This document shows, piece by piece, positions 1 to 7,709 of a DNA stretch of 64,000 nt (positions within the stretch are counted from its first letter, which is position 1; every line of letters begins with the position of its first letter). Source of the DNA: Aliiglaciecola sp. 3_MG-2023 (GTDB taxonomy: Bacteria; Pseudomonadota; Gammaproteobacteria; Enterobacterales; Alteromonadaceae); NCBI RefSeq assembly GCF_030548205.1, contig NZ_JAUORV010000001.1, forward strand, positions 1 through 64,000. Direction: 5' to 3'. The translations under genes and the position numbers were made by a program. The notes under the pieces are model-generated. The model was not told the DNA's origin. It did not search any database and worked only from the letters and a program-made list of their open reading frames with translations.

Positions 1-300
1 ACCTCTCCAAAACTTTTAAATTACTCTTCGAATATATCGCAGAGTTAACACATCCATGATGATCGGCACCCAGTCCGCACATCCATGTCCGGCCGTTCAG
101 CCGGGCGGTGCTTCGCACCTAAAGAGGCCGGCTTCACCCACCTCTCCAAAACTTTTAAATTACTCTTCGAATATATCGCAGAGTTAACACATCCATGATG
201 ATCGGCACCCAGTCCGTACATCCATGTCCTGCCGTTCAGCCGGGCGGTGCTTCGCACCTAAAGAGGCCGGCTTCACCCACCTCTGAAAAAACTTTTAAAT
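1..300. repeat. 139-bp tandem repeat array, cut by the left edge
   Basis: Two nearly identical 139-bp units lie head to tail (about 1-139 and 140-278), and a third breaks off after about 20 bases (279-300). Each unit contains the small hairpin GGTGC-TTC-GCACC and a GC-rich block with GGCCG/CCGG palindromes, followed by an AT-rich block. A 70-codon minus-strand frame runs through both units, but its sequence simply repeats with the DNA and it has no convincing ribosome binding site, so I treat it as non-coding. The array probably continues to the left of the window. Function unknown. Confidence 0.85.
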
Positions 301-476
301 CGTTACCGTTTTTCGAAATTCAGTCATAAATCTGACATCCCTTGACGACGGGTGCGTATGTTAGGGAAATACGCGTCTGTAAGCAAGTAGAAAAATCAAT
401 AATCTGGCGTTTGTAGGGCTATTATCTGCCGTTATTTCATAGAGTTTAGGATAAGTGATGAATACTTGTTCAAAAA
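301..476. other. intergenic stretch downstream of the HAD gene
   Basis: No gene is seen here. The only structure noticed is a 6-bp hairpin, GCGTAT/ATACGC, at 354-374. It lacks a T-run, so it is not a convincing terminator. Confidence 0.4.
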
Positions 477-1064
477 TCAAGGATGTTGCACTTTTCCATT
501 TATGACCATGATGCAGTCCATGCCAGCGTGCTCTGCTGCTTGTTTGCCTATTTTAGTGTCTTCAAATACGACACATTCATTCGCAGCTAATCCCATATTC
601 TTAGCCGCCGTTAGAAACGTCTCACCATGGGGCTTGCCGTAGGTAACATCGGATGAGGTGACAACGGTTTCTAATCTATCCAGCAATCCGGTTTCCGATA
701 ACATACGCAATGCATTTTCGCGATCTGCGCCCGTTCCCACGCCCATTTTAAGTTTACCTTCGTAGCGTTGCATAATCTGAAACGTATCATCAATAACCGT
801 TAGGGTTTCGTCTAGACCTAGCCAAATTTCACGTTTCTTTTGGGCAACTTGGTCTAAATCTCGGTCCAATCCATATTTTTCATTTAGAATTTTCACGATT
901 TCCCGCGTTGGAACACCTCCTAGGGAGTAAATAAAGTCTCCATCACAGGGAATATCAAAGATTTCACAGGTTTTTTGCCACGCCGTGGCATGGGTTCCCA
1001 TAGAGTCGATTATGGTGCCATCCATATCAAAAACGATCCCTTTGTACTGACTTAAATCGACCAT
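477..1064 (-). CDS. HAD-superfamily sugar-phosphate phosphatase, YqaB/beta-phosphoglucomutase-like
   Basis: A 195-aa cytosolic hydrolase of the haloacid dehalogenase superfamily. The nucleophile motif FDMDGT is at residues 12-17 (Asp13 and Asp15). Motif II is the G-T-G near 110-112, the motif III lysine is K144 (YGKP), and the acidic motif IV is VFED at 166-169. Residues 18-85 are a helical cap of the small alpha type. The closest familiar relative is E. coli YqaB (188 aa), which dephosphorylates fructose-1-phosphate and related sugar phosphates; the length and motif spacing match. Substrate cannot be read from sequence. It stands alone, with repeat arrays on both sides and nadA upstream on the same strand about 570 bp away, so co-transcription with nadA is unlikely. 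Confidence 0.85.
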   Translation of the reverse strand: MVDLSQYKGIVFDMDGTIIDSMGTHATAWQKTCEIFDIPCDGDFIYSLGGVPTREIVKILNEKYGLDRDLDQVAQKKREIWLGLDETLTVIDDTFQIMQRYEGKLKMGVGTGADRENALRMLSETGLLDRLETVVTSSDVTYGKPHGETFLTAAKNMGLAANECVVFEDTKIGKQAAEHAGMDCIMVINGKVQHP

Positions 1065-1084
1065 AATGTAATCCTATTTTTTGA

Positions 1085-1636
1085 TTTTGAACGGTAGCAT
1101 GGTCTTTTGACCATTGGATGACAATACCCGCTCTCGGGGCTAAAGCCGCCGACTACAACGTTACCTGTAGCATGGTCTTTAGGCCATGGGGTGACAATTC
1201 GTCCTCTCGGGGCTGAAGCGCCCGACTACAGGTTGTGAATATCCCTCTCTCGGGGCTAAAGCCGCCGACTACAACGGTGCCTGTAGCATGGTCTTTAGGC
1301 CATGGGGTGACAACACCCTCTCTCGGGGCTGAAGCCGCCGACTACAGGTTGTGGATATCCCTCTCTCGGGGCTAAAGCCGCCGACTACAACGTTACCTGT
1401 AGCATGGTCTTTAGGCCATGGGGGGACAATTCGTCCTCTCGGGGCTAAAGCACCCGACTACAGGTTGTGGATATCCCTCTCTCGGGGCTAAAGCACCCGA
1501 CTACAGGTTGTGGATATCTCTCTCTCGGGGCTAAAGCACCCGACTACAGGTTGTGGATATCCCTCTCTCGGGGCTGAAGCACCCGACTACAGGTTGTGGA
1601 TATCCCTCTCTCGGGGCTGAAGCCGCCGACTACAGT
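1085..1636. repeat. REP-like palindromic repeat array A
   Basis: The stretch between nadA and the HAD gene is filled with two mirror-related motifs. Four copies of a left unit (CCTGTAG followed by the stem CATGG-tctttagg-CCATG) lie near 1093, 1165, 1280 and 1397. Ten copies of a right unit (CTCTCGGGGCTAAAG, then CCGACTACAGG) start between 1131 and 1608. The last five right units repeat with an exact 43-bp period (1436, 1479, 1522, 1565, 1608), and the final one ends two bases before the nadA stop codon. Reverse-complemented, the right unit also has the form CCTGTAG-stem-CTTTAG-stem, so both are one element family in inverted pairs, as in bacterial interspersed mosaic elements. No RAYT transposase lies in the window. 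Confidence 0.85.
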
Positions 1637-2698
1637 TTAGGCGTTGCCGGCTACTTTCATTTTTAATTCTGCGGCGAAATCGAGCATACGATTTAGCGGC
1701 ACCAGGGCTTTTTGTCTGAGGTTTTCGTCTACAAAAATTTCGTGTCCACTATTATCCATCAACGAATCATAAACAGCTTTTAAACCATTCATTGCCATCC
1801 ACGGACAGTGGGCACAGCTTTTACAGGTCGCGCCATTGCCAGCAGTTGGGGCTTCATAAAATGTTTTATTCGGTGCCAATTGCTGCATCTTGTAAAAAAT
1901 GCCTCGGTCAGTGGCAACGATGAATTTTTCGTTATCTAATTTTTGAGAGGCATTAATCAATTGGGTGGTTGAACCTACGGCATCAGCCATCTCAACTACA
2001 CTTGCGGGTGACTCAGGGTGCACCAATACAGCTGCATCGGGATGCAGATGCTTCATATCATTGAGGGCTTTGGCAGAAAACTCGTCGTGCACAATACACT
2101 CGCCTTGCCACATCAACATGTCAGCACCGGTTTGTTTTGCAATGTAGGCGCCTAAGTGACGATCCGGACCCCATAGGATTTTTTCGCCCATGGCATCCAA
2201 ATGTTCAACAATTTCTAGGGCAATACTCGAGGTAACTACCCAATCAGCTCTGGCCTTAACGGCTGCGGAAGTATTGGCATACACCACGACTGTGTGATCC
2301 GGATGAGCGTCACAAAACGCACTAAATTCATCAATTGGACAACCTAAATCTAACGAACAAGTGGCGTCTAGCGTTGGCATCAACACGGTTTTTTGTGGAC
2401 TGAGGATTTTTGAGGTCTCCCCCATAAACTTCACACCCGCGACGATAAGGGTTTGTGCGTCACTATCACGGCCATAGCGCGCCATTTCTAATGAGTCTGA
2501 AATAAAGCCACCGGTCTCTTCAGCCAGTGCTTGAATTTCAGGATCAGTATAATAATGGGCAACAAGAACGGCGTTTTTTTCAACTAATAAACGTTTAATT
2601 TCATCAGTGTAAAAAGCGTTTTGTGCTGCATTTAGTACTTCTGGTTTTGCCGGAAATGGGTAATCAATAGAATCAATACGATTCACCTGCGTCATCAT
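1637..2698 (-). CDS. nadA: quinolinate synthase NadA
   Basis: Condenses iminoaspartate (made by L-aspartate oxidase) with dihydroxyacetone phosphate to form quinolinate in de novo NAD synthesis; cytosolic, with a [4Fe-4S] cluster. The protein is 352-353 aa, close to E. coli NadA (347 aa). The cluster ligands are present: Cys in [10 protein letters not shown] (about 113), Cys in GECIVHDEF (about 200) and the last Cys of CKSCAHC (about 297). If translation starts at the second of two adjacent ATGs (2695), these fall exactly at E. coli numbers 113, 200 and 297, and the AAGAG upstream is better spaced for it. A -10-like TATAAT lies on the minus strand at 2732-2737. nadB is not adjacent. The gene ends right against repeat array A. 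Confidence 0.97.
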   Translation of the reverse strand: MMTQVNRIDSIDYPFPAKPEVLNAAQNAFYTDEIKRLLVEKNAVLVAHYYTDPEIQALAEETGGFISDSLEMARYGRDSDAQTLIVAGVKFMGETSKILSPQKTVLMPTLDATCSLDLGCPIDEFSAFCDAHPDHTVVVYANTSAAVKARADWVVTSSIALEIVEHLDAMGEKILWGPDRHLGAYIAKQTGADMLMWQGECIVHDEFSAKALNDMKHLHPDAAVLVHPESPASVVEMADAVGSTTQLINASQKLDNEKFIVATDRGIFYKMQQLAPNKTFYEAPTAGNGATCKSCAHCPWMAMNGLKAVYDSLMDNSGHEIFVDENLRQKALVPLNRMLDFAAELKMKVAGNA

Positions 2699-2731
2699 GG
2701 TCTCTTATAAACAGGGTTAAGATGTCCGCGT

Positions 2732-2737
2732 ATTATA
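2732..2737 (-). promoter_or_regulatory. probable -10 element of nadA
   Basis: A perfect TATAAT on the minus strand, about 35 bases upstream of the nadA start, in the 88-bp gap after the acyltransferase gene. No good -35 hexamer is visible at the right distance. Confidence 0.45.
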
Positions 2738-2786
2738 CAATTATTACAAACGAATGAAAAACCCAGTATTTTTATTTACAGTATTT

Positions 2787-3953
2787 TTATGATTTATTTA
2801 GTTTTAGGCCAAATAACCATCTAGTGATGGGGGTGCGTTTTACTATTTCGTAGCCTAAACCACAACCAACCATAGTGGCGAGCAATATTACAATGAACTC
2901 GATAAAAGTGGGCAAACCATAGGGTTTAAAATACCACGCAAACATAACAATCAGGGTTTGGTGGAACATATACCAAGGCAAAACAGCGTTATTAGCGTAG
3001 GTAATCAGTTTATTTTGACGGTTTAAATAGCGCCCTCCGTAACCAATCAACGTCAATATCCATGCCCACATATTGATAATAAAAATACTGCCGTAAATGC
3101 CACGAACCAACAGTGAACCTTCGTATTGCTCAGCCAACCAGGTAAAACCATCATTTCGGTCAGCAACAATAAATAAATATCCTAAAATCGCCATCCCTAA
3201 AAACCAACGACGTTTGTTAATCACAGTATTCCACCAGCAAGACTGTTGGACAAAGACATAGCCAAACACAAAGATCAGAAAATACTTCCCGTGGTTATAC
3301 CAATCACTGATGAGATCATGGGTGGTAGGATAAGCAAGACGTAGCGTTAAATACACTAGCAATAACCCTAAAACAATGCAGACAAAGGCGGCACTAAACG
3401 GCATATTTTGAACAACACCCGAGCCGATGGCCTTTGTGAGCAATGGCCTAATCGCCAGTATGAGCAAACTGTAAATCCACAAGTAAGGTAAAAACCAAAG
3501 GTGATTCCAGGTGAGTAAACCAATAATCGACTGGTGTTCTTTTAATAAATCTGTATTGGGATTGATATATTCCAACCAAAACGTCCACATCCCCTCTGAA
3601 ACTAAGTTCTGAGCCCGGGCCTCGATATATACCTGAGGCGCAACAATCACAAACATGCCAAATATGAGTGGTACCAGTAAACGGTTGCTTCTGAGCCTCA
3701 TCAAACTGCCGATGGAATACCGTTTTTCGATTAAAGACAATGCCATCGCACTGATAAAAAACAACAGTGACATACGCCAAGTATTGGTGAGTATCATCAC
3801 CTCTTGTAGCCAACGGAAAGTATGTTCACTTTTGATATGCCAACCCCAATCAAAAACATAGTACATACCAATGTGATAAAAAATCAGAATTAAAAACGCT
3901 AAATTTCGTAGCCAATCGATATCATATCGACGTGGTGAGGATATTTGTGTCAT
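2787..3953 (-). CDS. membrane-bound acyltransferase, acyltransferase-3 family
   Basis: A 388-aa integral membrane protein with about ten hydrophobic segments and the N-terminal RYDIDWLRNLAF...YH signature of the acyltransferase-3 family (Arg16 and His27). Relatives transfer acetyl or succinyl groups to glycans and other cell-surface molecules (OafA, the OPG-glucan succinyltransferase MdoC/OpgC). The acceptor here is unknown. It is transcribed away from the LytTR regulator at 4060, with 106 bp between the two start codons. This arrangement suggests that the regulator controls it, which is inference. No signal peptide is expected because the first membrane segment starts near residue 15. Confidence 0.85.
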   Translation of the reverse strand: MTQISSPRRYDIDWLRNLAFLILIFYHIGMYYVFDWGWHIKSEHTFRWLQEVMILTNTWRMSLLFFISAMALSLIEKRYSIGSLMRLRSNRLLVPLIFGMFVIVAPQVYIEARAQNLVSEGMWTFWLEYINPNTDLLKEHQSIIGLLTWNHLWFLPYLWIYSLLILAIRPLLTKAIGSGVVQNMPFSAAFVCIVLGLLLVYLTLRLAYPTTHDLISDWYNHGKYFLIFVFGYVFVQQSCWWNTVINKRRWFLGMAILGYLFIVADRNDGFTWLAEQYEGSLLVRGIYGSIFIINMWAWILTLIGYGGRYLNRQNKLITYANNAVLPWYMFHQTLIVMFAWYFKPYGLPTFIEFIVILLATMVGCGLGYEIVKRTPITRWLFGLKLNKS

Positions 3954-4059
3954 GCTTGGGTCTCGATTCTTATGGAATAAATGGGATGACTTAGCATCAA
4001 CCTAAAACTTCAATAAAAACAGAGCATAATGACCATTCGAAGGGCAAAAGGGATAAGCG

Positions 4060-4971
4060 GTGGATTTACGGGATAAACAAAAATCAACGTGGTTTGAAAA
4101 ATTCGATCAACATAGATACCTGTATAGCTATTTGTTTATCGCGGCTTATCTACTGATCAACAACAGCATTAATGCCTCTAGTGTCTGGATGGAACATAAT
4201 CGTTCGAGTGATGTACAAATTCAAATATGGGAACCTTATGTATGGGAATATTCTAGTGCTTTGAGCACCCTCATTTTGTTGCCTGTTATATTCCAGTTTT
4301 TTCGTCGTTTGCCATTGCGGTTTGCCCATCTGGGTCGGCAACTTTTTATCCACTTTTTGATCACCATTTGTTTTTCCGCAGCCCATGTGGGATTGATGGT
4401 GATGTTTCGAGAGTGGATCTATTTTTTGGAAGGTGGAAATTATGACTTTTCCCCATGGTTGCGTGAATTTTGGTACGAATACCGCAAAGATGCGTGGGGT
4501 TATGTGTTCTGGCTGCTCCTATATCAAGTGATGCAGTCATTGTACGCCCGCCTCAAAGGTGAAGCGAGTTTGGTTAATAACCAAGAAGAACCTGTATCTG
4601 CAGAAGCCGACACTATATCAGCGCCCTCGCCCGCCGCAGCACCAGATTTCTTATTAGTTAAGAAGCTCGATAAAGAGTTTCTGGTCAAAGTGGATGAAAT
4701 TGAATGGTTAGAATCTGCAGGGAACTATGTGAATTTGCACAAACAAGGGCGTATCTACCCCTTACGTGGCACTTTAAATGACACCACGTCGCGCCTAAAT
4801 GACAAAGGTTTTAGCCGCATCCACCGCAGTTTTGCGGTGAATTTAGCAGCCATTGACAATATTCAATATCAGCCCAGTGGCGATGGCAAGATTACATTGA
4901 AATCGGGGAACACCTTGAATTTGTCGCGACGCTATAAAGATGAACTGAAAGAAAAACTCCGTTTAACCTAA
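4060..4971 (+). CDS. membrane-anchored LytTR-family transcription regulator
   Basis: A 303-aa protein with about four membrane segments in residues 20-165 and a C-terminal LytTR DNA-binding domain in about 200-303. The hallmark pieces are DEIEWLESAGNYVNLH, RGTLN and FSRIHRSFAVNL. It has no receiver domain, so it is a one-component membrane regulator rather than a classic LytR/AgrA response regulator. Translation starts at GTG (4060) after the purine-rich AAAAGGGA, with no competing ATG nearby. A linker at 175-200 is rich in Ala, Pro and Glu. It diverges from the acyltransferase gene at 3953, which is the most likely target. The inducing signal is unknown. Confidence 0.85.
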   Translation: MDLRDKQKSTWFEKFDQHRYLYSYLFIAAYLLINNSINASSVWMEHNRSSDVQIQIWEPYVWEYSSALSTLILLPVIFQFFRRLPLRFAHLGRQLFIHFLITICFSAAHVGLMVMFREWIYFLEGGNYDFSPWLREFWYEYRKDAWGYVFWLLLYQVMQSLYARLKGEASLVNNQEEPVSAEADTISAPSPAAAPDFLLVKKLDKEFLVKVDEIEWLESAGNYVNLHKQGRIYPLRGTLNDTTSRLNDKGFSRIHRSFAVNLAAIDNIQYQPSGDGKITLKSGNTLNLSRRYKDELKEKLRLT

Positions 4972-5088
4972 TATTTGATTGCCTCATTTTGACTCAACAT
5001 TTAAGTAGTATCATGTACTTAATTGGTTTCTAAACCTTCGAATATCGTTGTAATATCGATTTAATTTAACTGCATTTGTGTTTACGGA

Positions 5089-5589
5089 ATGAATATGCGC
5101 ATTACCTTATTAATCTGCTTACTGATGTCCCAAGTGGCTTTTGCCAATCATTTTACTCTCGATGAATATGCCGGTGTAAAACTCGGCTCCCATGGTGACA
5201 AGGCTCTGGAGCTTCTCAAAAATTACTATCCAGAAAAAAGCTCATATGATGAAGCTCAGTCCTGTTTTTATTTAATTCCGCCCGCTGATTTCGACGGAGC
5301 CTATATTATGGTTTTAGATGGAACCGTGGAACGTTTTGAGGTGGATGAGCAAAGCTCAAAAATAACCACTCAAGAAGGGATTGGAATAGGTTCATCTAAA
5401 GCGGATGTTGTTGGGGCTTACAAAGACGTAAAAGTTTCTGTGCACCCTTATCTTGGTGAAGCAGGCGAGTATTTAGAAGTGACTTTAGACAATGGCAACG
5501 GTCTTATTTTCGAAACGTACCAAGATAAAGTCAGCAGTTTCAGATTAGGCCGTTACCCTGCCGTTTTATTTATTGAGGGTTGCGCTTAA
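5089..5589 (+). CDS. exported hypothetical protein
   Basis: A 166-aa protein with a clear type I signal peptide (MNMRITLLICLLMSQVAFA, cleaved before NHFTLDEY). The mature part has two cysteines, one in QSCFYL and one two residues from the C-terminus, which could form a periplasmic disulfide. A repeated G-x-GSSKADV-type phrase (VKLGSHGDKALELL and IGIGSSKADVVGAY) suggests two halves of a small beta-rich fold like those of some exported DUF proteins. I do not recognise the family and propose no function. It is a single gene, with the REP-like array B downstream. Confidence 0.7.
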   Translation: MNMRITLLICLLMSQVAFANHFTLDEYAGVKLGSHGDKALELLKNYYPEKSSYDEAQSCFYLIPPADFDGAYIMVLDGTVERFEVDEQSSKITTQEGIGIGSSKADVVGAYKDVKVSVHPYLGEAGEYLEVTLDNGNGLIFETYQDKVSSFRLGRYPAVLFIEGCA

Positions 5590-5734
5590 CGGCACAGCTC
5601 AACCACTATTACCGGTTTAGTTTATTCCTAGTAACCAAAACAATCTAACCACTTGGGCTTGTACACTCATCTAACGAGGTTTAGCCATTAATCTAGCCTG
5701 TGAGCTAATACATCAGCAAACGTCTCATAGCCGC

Positions 5735-6791
5735 CCCCGTAGCACGGTATTTAGGCCGTAGATGACAATACACCCACCCGTAACACGGCCTTTAGGCCGT
5801 GAATATGCAACCAAATAACGCGGACGCGGGACGCGGAGCACGGGGCTAAAGCCACCGCCTACAGGCCGTGGATGACAATACACCCACCTGTAGCACGGTC
5901 TTTAGGCCGTGAATGTGCAATCAATTAACACGGACGCGGGACGCGGAGTACGGGGCTAAAGCCACCGCCTACAAGCCGTGGATGACAATACATCCAACCC
6001 ACACCTGTAGCACGGTCTTTAGGCCGTGAATATGGAATTAATTAACGCGGACGCGGGACGCGGGACGAGGAGTACGGGGCTAAAGCCACCGCCTACAGAC
6101 CGTAGATGACAATCCATCCACCTGTAGCACGGTCTTTAGGCCGTGAATGTGGAATTAATTAACTCGGACGCGGGACGCTGGGTGCGGAGTACGGGGCTAA
6201 AGTCACCGCCTACAGGCCGTAGATGACAATACACCCACCTGTAGCACGGCCTTTAGGCCGTGAATGTGCAATCAATTAACGCGGGACGAGGAGTACGGGG
6301 CTAAAGCCACCGCCTACATGCCGTGGATGACAATCTATCCACCCCACACCCGTAGCACGGTCTTTAGGCCGTGAATGTGTAATCAAACAACACGGACGCG
6401 GGACGCGGCGCGGAGTACGGGGCTAAAGCCACCGCCTACAGGCCGTGGACGACAATACACCCACCTGTAGCACGGTCTTTAGGCCGTGAATATGCAACCA
6501 AATAACGCGGACGCGGGACGCGGAGTACGGGGCTAAAGCCACCGCCTGCAGGCCGTGGACGACAATCTATCCACCACCCACCTCTAGCACGGTCTTTAGG
6601 CCGTGAATGTGCAATCAATTAACACGGACGCGGGACGTGGAGTACGGGGCTAAAGCCACCGCCTACAAGCCGTGGATGACAATACATCCAACCCACACCT
6701 GTAGCACGGTCTTTAGGCCGTGAATATGGAATTAATTAACGCGGACGCGGGACGCGGGACGAGGAGTACGGGGCTAAAGCCACCGCCTACA
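5735..6791. repeat. REP-like palindromic repeat array B with internal 0.69-kb-spaced duplication
   Basis: About nine composite units of roughly 105-120 bp fill this region. Each has a left arm CCTGTAG-CACGGtctttaggCCGTG, a 40-50 bp middle (an ATTAATTAAC-type stretch, then a GCGGACGCGGGACGCGG stretch) and an inverted right arm CGGGGCTAAAGCCACCG-CCTACAGG. The core (CTTTAG flanked by a stem, with CCTGTAG at the tip) is the same as in array A but with different stem bases (CACGG instead of CATGG). The 217-bp block 5881-6097 recurs at 6575-6791 (offset 694) with two mismatches, and 5771-5880 recurs less exactly at 6458-6574. The array therefore grew by duplication of multi-unit blocks. Short minus-strand frames crossing it are products of the repeat. 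Confidence 0.88.
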
Positions 6792-6792
6792 A

Positions 6793-6884
6793 CTCATCCT
6801 GCACGACTTGCATGATGTTTTGAATTTGGATGTTTAGGAATTTAACGTTGAGGATACTAATAAGATGGTGGGTCGTGCTGGATT
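6793..6884 (-). repeat. 92-bp direct repeat carrying a tRNA-Lys 3' end (first copy)
   Basis: Positions 6793-6884 match 6968-7059 at an offset of 175 with one mismatch. The shared block holds the sequence downstream of tRNA-Lys plus its last 18-19 nucleotides, including CCA. In this copy the tRNA body is interrupted and lost after position 6884. Confidence 0.85.
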
Positions 6885-6958
6885 TATTCCAGGCATCCTG
6901 CCTTCCACCCTTCGGGCAGCCTGCGGCTGTACAAATTGTTCCCGACAATTTGTCGAAC
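6866..6958 (-). pseudogene. tRNA-Lys 3' remnant interrupted by structured element E1
   Basis: Reading the minus strand, TTCGA of a T-loop (6953-6957) is followed by a 69-nt insert (6884-6952), and then the normal tRNA-Lys 3' end with CCA (down to 6866). The 5' three-quarters of the tRNA is missing. The insert folds into four hairpins in a row: CAAATTGT/ACAATTTG, CAGCC-gca-GGCTG, CCC-gaa-GGG and GGC-aggat-GCC. The same four hairpins, with different but still paired stems, occur in element E2 at 7159-7231. Confidence 0.75.
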
Positions 6959-7040
6959 GGGCTGGTTCTCATCCTGCACGACTTGCGTGATGTTTTGAAT
7001 TTGGATGTTTAGGAATTTAACGTTGAGGATACTAATAAGA

Positions 7041-7116
7041 TGGTGGGTCGTGCTGGATTCGAACCAGCGACCAATTGATTAAAAGTCAACTGCTCTACCA
7101 ACTGAGCTAACGACCC
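7041..7116 (-). tRNA. tRNA-Lys(TTT)
   Basis: An intact 76-nt tRNA with encoded CCA. The acceptor stem is GGGTCGT/ACGACCC. The D-arm has GCTCAGTTGGTAGAGC, the anticodon loop is ACTTTTAAT with anticodon TTT, and the T-arm is CTGGTTCGAATCCAG. It differs from the E. coli tRNA-Lys gene only in small T-stem changes. Second intact copy of the cluster in transcription order. Confidence 0.97.
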
Positions 7117-7149
7117 ATCTATTGAAGCTTTTTATGAATCCAGCAATGT

Positions 7150-7301
7150 GTGCTGGATTATTCCGGACATCCTGTCCTCCACCCCTTCGGGGCCATGCTG
7201 CGCATGTTCAAAACTGTTCCCTACAGTTTTGTCGAACCAGCGACCAATTGATTAAAAGTCAACTGCTCTACCAATCCTTCGGACGAGTGAACTAACGACC
7301 C
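7150..7301 (-). pseudogene. tRNA-Lys copy disrupted in D-loop and T-loop
   Basis: Minus-strand reading from 7301 gives the tRNA-Lys 5' end, but GCTC has become GTTC and a 13-nt insert containing TCC-gaa-GGA sits in the D-loop. The anticodon arm (TTT) is perfect. The T-loop is then split after TTCGA by the 73-nt element E2 (7159-7231). Only ATCCAGCAC of the 3' end remains (7150-7158), and CCA is lost. E2 folds as CAAAACTGT/ACAGTTTTG, CATGC-gca-GCATG, CCCC-gaa-GGGG and GGAC-aggat-GTCC. It cannot be a working tRNA unless spliced, and nothing suggests an intron of a known type. Confidence 0.8.
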
Positions 7302-7345
7302 ATCTATTGAAGCTTCTTACTAATTCAGTAAATATTGTACTGAAT

Positions 7346-7380
7346 TATTTTGGACTTCCTGTCCTCCCCGGAGGGATTAT
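7346..7380 (-). repeat. partial third copy of the tRNA-associated hairpin element (E3)
   Basis: In the spacer after the first intact tRNA-Lys, GGAC-ttcct-GTCC (7352-7364) followed by a CCCC/GGAGG stretch resembles the outer part of E1 and E2. The other hairpins are missing. Confidence 0.5.
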
Positions 7381-7397
7381 TTATTCTAAACTGAAAT

Positions 7398-7473
7398 TGG
7401 TGGGTCGTGCTGGATTCGAACCAGCGACCAATTGATTAAAAGTCAACTGCTCTACCAACTGAGCTAACGACCC
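7398..7473 (-). tRNA. tRNA-Lys(TTT), promoter-proximal copy
   Basis: An intact 76-nt tRNA, identical in body to the copy at 7041-7116, with anticodon TTT and encoded CCA. It is first in the transcript from the promoter at 7513-7540. The spacers between copies repeat as well (the TCTATTGAAGCTT stretch next to 7116 and 7301), so the cluster arose by duplication of units of about 170-185 bp. Confidence 0.97.
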
Positions 7474-7512
7474 TTTTTCAGTTTTGTTACAGACCTCCTG
7501 CAACGGCGGCAT

Positions 7513-7540
7513 ATAATACTCAAATATCTTGTGGGTGCAA
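7513..7540 (-). promoter_or_regulatory. promoter of the tRNA-Lys cluster
   Basis: On the minus strand, -35 TTGCAC (7535-7540), a 16-bp spacer and -10 TATTAT (7513-7518) are followed by the GC-rich discriminator GCCGCCG. That discriminator is typical of stable-RNA promoters under stringent control. The tRNA starts about 40 bases downstream. Confidence 0.65.
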
Positions 7541-7709
7541 CCTAAATATGAAGTTATTTTTAAACTAATTGTCTTTTCGATGAAAAACTAAGCAAGGGGA
7601 GCAAAAACGGTATGATTTATGTTCACATAAAACTGATTTATACCGCTTTCGACTCTAAAATTAATTCAAATTATTTTTCAAACTAGGGTCTAAATTGTCT
7701 ATTTGAGAA

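Noticed and set aside
45-257. 70-codon minus-strand frame as a gene
   Set aside because: It follows the 139-bp DNA repeat exactly, repeats itself in protein and lacks a ribosome binding site.
1085-6791. CRISPR array in the repeat regions
   Set aside because: The repeats are palindromic units of unequal spacing, and the stretches between them are themselves repeated rather than unique. No cas genes are nearby.
6436-7012. Short frames of about 60 codons on both strands in array B and the tRNA cluster
   Set aside because: They run over palindromic repeats and tRNA remnants and have no start signals.
7150-7301. Functional tRNA-Lys with an intron
   Set aside because: The insert is in the T-loop, no group I or archaeal-type intron features are seen, CCA and part of the acceptor stem are gone, and the D-loop is also altered.
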